Source: JBFKUL01 sp041635755
GTDB lineage: Bacteria > Pseudomonadota > Gammaproteobacteria > Burkholderiales > SG8-39
Direction of reading: 5' to 3'
DNA: 8,580 bases
Assembly (NCBI GenBank): GCA_041635755.1
Contig: JBFKUL010000119.1
Span: 1-8,580, forward strand
In this document: positions 5,586 to 8,580 of the stretch, piece after piece
Layout: the number at the start of each line of letters is the position of its first letter
Numbering within the stretch: position 1 is the first letter of the stretch
The notes under the pieces: model-generated
Database searches by the model: none
Seen by the model: only the letters and a program-made list of their open reading frames with translations
Told to the model about the DNA's origin: nothing
Made by a program: the position numbers and the translations under genes

Positions 5586-6245
5586 TTACGGCTTGGGCAG
5601 CTTGCCCACCACGTCCAGCAGTTGCTCGTCGGCGGGAAACTTGCCGAACCCGGCCGGGCCTTCGGCGGCGCATTCGATGTTTGCCCAGCGCACGATGCCC
5701 TGGCGGTCGAGCAGGAACTGCCCCAACAACTGGGCGCCATGCTGTTCGAGCTCGCGCGTATCGGTCGCGGAGAGTTGATAGCCGTGCACCTTGTTGAGCG
5801 CGTGCCCGGCTTCCATCAGCTTCACCGGCTTTCCGAGCTCGCCGGTCGGATCGATCTTGATCTCCTCGACCGCCTTGATCAATTTCTCGCTGATCGCCTG
5901 ATGCGGCAACCCAAAGGCGCGATGCGTGACCAGATCCGGGTCGGCCGCGATCGGCACGCGCGCCGGGCGGTATTTGAAGTACAGGCGCGCGTTCTCGCGC
6001 TCGGTAGCGACCACCGCGAGCGACTCGACGCCCGAGGCCTTCAGCTTGTCGCTCAGGGTGCCGAACTGGGTCACCGCCCGGCGGCAGAACGGGCAGTAAA
6101 GCCCGCGAAAGATTGCCAGCAGCAGCGGGCTTTTGCCGCGGTAGTCGGCGAGCGATACGCTGCCCTCCTGGTGCACCGCCGGCAGCGAGAAATCGGGCGC
6201 GGCTTCTCCGGCTTTCAAAGGCGCACGAGGCTGAGTCTGGGTCAT
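5586..6245 (-). CDS. Peroxiredoxin-like (AhpC/TSA) protein with CPFC active site
   Basis: A 219-residue cytoplasmic protein of the thioredoxin fold. It opens with the peroxiredoxin-type GEAAPDFSLPAVHQEG (residues 13-28). The active site is FRGLYCPFCRR, with C51 and C54. The usual peroxiredoxin PxxxTxxC is absent; the spacing and CxxC make it like the 'peroxiredoxin-like' AhpC/TSA subfamily, where C51 would attack the peroxide and C54 could resolve it. A later strand, FLLDRQGIVRWANIEC (177-192), is typical of the fold and adds C192. It probably reduces peroxides or protein disulphides using cellular thiols; the electron donor is unknown. The start at 6243-6245 is well supported by AAGGAGGA at 6253-6260. 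It begins 19 bp after the AAA/TPR gene, so the two are probably co-transcribed, and a strong hairpin follows its stop. Confidence 0.9.
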   Translation of the reverse strand: MTQTQPRAPLKAGEAAPDFSLPAVHQEGSVSLADYRGKSPLLLAIFRGLYCPFCRRAVTQFGTLSDKLKASGVESLAVVATERENARLYFKYRPARVPIAADPDLVTHRAFGLPHQAISEKLIKAVEEIKIDPTGELGKPVKLMEAGHALNKVHGYQLSATDTRELEQHGAQLLGQFLLDRQGIVRWANIECAAEGPAGFGKFPADEQLLDVVGKLPKP

Positions 6246-6252
6246 CTCGGTA

Positions 6253-6260
6253 TCCTCCTT
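6253..6260 (-). promoter_or_regulatory. Strong Shine-Dalgarno of the peroxiredoxin gene
   Basis: AAGGAGGA on the minus strand, seven bases before the ATG. It fills most of the 19-bp gap after the AAA/TPR stop, suggesting that the second gene is translated independently and efficiently within the operon. Confidence 0.8.
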
Positions 6261-6264
6261 CCCG

Positions 6265-8580
6265 TCAGCAAAGAAACGGTAGCACCACCAGAGCGTCGCG
6301 ATCGAGACCGGCGCGCTCGCATACTTCGTCGGCCTTGATCAGATACGACTCCGCCTTGGCGGGCTCACCTGCATCCAGGTACAGCGTCGCCAGCCCGTCG
6401 TAGCACGGGAAAAGCAACTGCGGCTCGCCGCTCTCCTCGGCGAGTTGCTGCGCCTCCTCATAGTAGCGCAGCGCCGCATTCGGATCGCCATGGCACTGAT
6501 AGATCTGCCCGAGCACGATCAGGGGCACGGCGAGGTGGTCGATCTGCCCGAGCTGGCGATCGAGATCGATCGCCGCCTGCGCGGCGCGTAGCCCCTCGAC
6601 GTCGCACTGATTGGTGAGCGCGCAGTAGGCGACGGCAAGATTCGCGTACAGGCGCGACTGGAAGCCGAGGTCGCCGATCTTCTTCGCGCTCTCCAGCCCG
6701 GTGAGGCAGGTATCGACCGCGCGTCCCGGATCGAGTGTCGCGTAGAGCACGCCGAGATTCGCGTAGCTGCGGCAGGCAGCCTGCAGGAGTCCCGCTTCCT
6801 GCGCCACCGAGACGCTGCGCTCGATGTGCGTAACGGCGTCCTCGGGCTTCCCGAGCCGCGCGAGCGCCGCACCGAGGGTGTTGAGGGCGTGCGCGATCGC
6901 CGCATGGTTCTCGCGGTGCTCATCCGCGCCAGCGCCGGGGCGCGCGGCGGCGCGCTCGGCCTGCCCGAGCGCGCGCTCGGCCCACGCGACCGCGCCCGCA
7001 TTGTCTCCGCTGCGAAATGCGAGGCGGCCCATCTCCTGGTACAGGTGCGCGAGCTCGAGTTCGTCTTCGCGGCCCTCGAGCAGGGACAGACCGTCGCGCA
7101 GGCAGCCGAGACTGCGCTCGCGCTCGCCCGCATCCCAATGCAACCCTGCGAGCTTGCGCAGCAAGCGTGCTTCGCGCACCGCGTCGCTTTGCGTTTTGGC
7201 CGCGCTACGGACGCTGTCGTAGTGCGCCAGTGCCTCGGCGCGCCGTCCGATCGGCCCGAGCAGATCGCCCAAGCGCTCGCAGACATCCAGCACTTCGGAA
7301 CGTTCGCAGGCTTCGCAGGCCCGCAGCGTATGCAGGGCACGCTCGTAGAGGCGTACCGCATCATCGTTCGCATACACGCCGCGCGCCCAGTCGCCGGCGG
7401 CGACCAAATACCGGGCGCCTTTGACCGGGTCGTCGCTCTGGCTGAAGTGCAGGCCGAGCGCTTCGAGCGCGTCGAGCGGTGCCGCGCGCCCCGCGTGAAT
7501 CTGCTCGAGTGCGCGCCCGGCGCGCCCGTGCAAATCCGTACGACGGCGAAGCAGCAGGTTCTGGTACACGACGTCCCGCACGATCGAGTGCGTGAAGCGA
7601 TAGCGCTGGTCGCGCCTGCGCTCTTCGGGCGTTCCCGCGCTCGTCGGCTCTGCCGGCTCGAGCAGCTCGTCCGCGCACAGCGACGTGATCAGCGCGGGGC
7701 CGCAGACCTCCCCGGCTACCGCGCGCAGCAGTTCGAGGTCGAATACCGGGCCGAGCACCGCGGCTTCCTGCAGGCAGCGCTTTGCCGCGGCCGGCAGGCG
7801 GTCCACGCGCGACAGCAGCAGGCCCTCCAGGGTGGCCGGGACCTCAATCACCGTGTCGGCCGCGCGGCAGGTCCAGGCGCCTTGTTCCTTAACCAGCACA
7901 CCGTCGGCGATCAGGCCGCGCACCATTTCCTCCAGATAAAACGGATTGCCTCCCGCCTGCCGCACCACCTGTTCATGCAGCGAAGCGGAGAAGCACGCTT
8001 GCGCGGCTGCACCGAAGAAACTCGACAGGATCGAATCGATTTCGGCGCTGGACAGTGGCGACAGACGAAAAGTGGTGTGTGTCGCGCGCCCCGTTTCCAG
8101 CGTGCGCGCGTCGAACGCCGGCCGATAGGTGAAAAGCAACAGGAGCCGGCGATTGTGCAGCCAGTCGGCCACGAGCCGCAGCCCTTCGACCGAGGCCGCG
8201 TCCGCCCATTGCAGATCCTCGACCACCAGCACGAGGGGGCCCTTGCTCAAACGGCGATCGAGCACCGTGCGCAGCATCTGCAGGATCTGCCGGTTGAGGC
8301 GCTCCGGCTCGATCTCGCGCAGCTCCTCGAGCGTGTGCATACCAAGGACGTAGCCAAGCAGCGGCGCAACGGAAGCGATTTCTTCGGCCGCGGCACCGAG
8401 TTGGCGCATCCCGTCCTCGATCTTCTTGCGCGCGATCTCCAGTGGATCGTCGGGCAGAATTCCGTAGCCCTCGCGGATGAAGGTTGCCAGGACGCGGTAG
8501 GGCTGCGCGGTGTGCGAGGTGCAGGTCGTTCGCCGCACGGTAATCTCGGTCGCGTTTGCATCGGCGTCGAGGCGTTCGAG
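6265..8580 (-). CDS. AAA-ATPase/TPR signalling protein, 5' end outside window
   Basis: The frame is open to the right edge, giving 771 visible residues; the GTG at 8536-8538 is simply an internal Val, since coding-like sequence continues above it. Numbering from that GTG: the Walker B motif is LVLVVEDLQWAD (102-113), followed by LLLLFTYRP (132-140), QAGGNPFYLEEMVRGLI (194-210) and VPATLEGLLLSRVDRLP (233-249). The winged-helix-like RYRFTHSIVRDVVYQNLL follows (312-329). This is the AAA_16/STAND arrangement found in class III adenylate cyclase-ATPase-TPR proteins and some LuxR-type regulators. From about 375 to the end are helical repeats of TPR type (for example NTLGAALARLGKPEDAVTHIE, in part). 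The Walker A loop, and any cyclase, kinase or DNA-binding domain, must lie beyond 8580. An N-terminal cyclase is my best guess, not something seen. The C-terminus (DALVVLPFLC) looks natural. Confidence 0.88.
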   Translation of the reverse strand, partial: LERLDADANATEITVRRTTCTSHTAQPYRVLATFIREGYGILPDDPLEIARKKIEDGMRQLGAAAEEIASVAPLLGYVLGMHTLEELREIEPERLNRQILQMLRTVLDRRLSKGPLVLVVEDLQWADAASVEGLRLVADWLHNRRLLLLFTYRPAFDARTLETGRATHTTFRLSPLSSAEIDSILSSFFGAAAQACFSASLHEQVVRQAGGNPFYLEEMVRGLIADGVLVKEQGAWTCRAADTVIEVPATLEGLLLSRVDRLPAAAKRCLQEAAVLGPVFDLELLRAVAGEVCGPALITSLCADELLEPAEPTSAGTPEERRRDQRYRFTHSIVRDVVYQNLLLRRRTDLHGRAGRALEQIHAGRAAPLDALEALGLHFSQSDDPVKGARYLVAAGDWARGVYANDDAVRLYERALHTLRACEACERSEVLDVCERLGDLLGPIGRRAEALAHYDSVRSAAKTQSDAVREARLLRKLAGLHWDAGERERSLGCLRDGLSLLEGREDELELAHLYQEMGRLAFRSGDNAGAVAWAERALGQAERAAARPGAGADEHRENHAAIAHALNTLGAALARLGKPEDAVTHIERSVSVAQEAGLLQAACRSYANLGVLYATLDPGRAVDTCLTGLESAKKIGDLGFQSRLYANLAVAYCALTNQCDVEGLRAAQAAIDLDRQLGQIDHLAVPLIVLGQIYQCHGDPNAALRYYEEAQQLAEESGEPQLLFPCYDGLATLYLDAGEPAKAESYLIKADEVCERAGLDRDALVVLPFLC

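Noticed and set aside
5622..6338. 238-codon plus-strand frame opposite the peroxiredoxin-like gene
   Set aside because: Antisense shadow; the minus-strand protein has a clear fold, active site and ribosome site.

Overview
The window is GC-rich DNA from a bacterial chromosome, most likely a betaproteobacterium or a close relative. I base this on the GlgE-type glycogen genes, a DUF413/MaoP-like protein, a tiny basic 'KGQ-R-SNRE-KKPK' protein of a type I recall from proteobacteria, and strong third-position GC that leaves long open shadow frames. I see no insertion sequence, phage gene, CRISPR array, tRNA or rRNA. It looks like ordinary chromosome carrying several poorly characterised genes.

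Layout. (1) 1-2084, minus strand: the start of glgE (maltosyltransferase, cut by the window edge) preceded by glgB (branching enzyme), overlapping by 8 bp. Together these make and branch alpha-glucan from maltose-1-phosphate. (2) 2137-3415, minus strand: two genes for exported proteins, a periplasmic ankyrin-repeat protein and a small unknown beta-rich protein. They have a recognisable sigma70-type promoter in the gap they share with a divergent gene. (3) 3547-4284, plus strand: a TylF/MycF-family O-methyltransferase standing alone. (4) 4335-4811, minus strand: a DUF413 (MaoP/YifE-like) protein with an added C-terminal zinc finger of the DnaJ CxxCxGxG type, convergent with the methyltransferase. 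(5) 4812-5245: a gap with no convincing gene but a foldable segment. (6) 5246-5347, plus strand: a 33-residue lysine/proline-rich protein with a good ribosome binding site. (7) 5586-8580, minus strand: a large AAA-ATPase/TPR signalling protein (5' end outside the window) followed after 19 bp by a peroxiredoxin-like protein with a CPFC active site, probably one operon.

The window does not show one obvious new multi-gene system. The points most worth following are the DUF413-zinc-finger fusion, the AAA/TPR-peroxiredoxin pair, the exported ankyrin pair with a promoter whose predicted start coincides with an ATG, and a possible three-way-junction RNA at 5060-5108. All calls come from reading sequence and motif recall. 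No database search was run.
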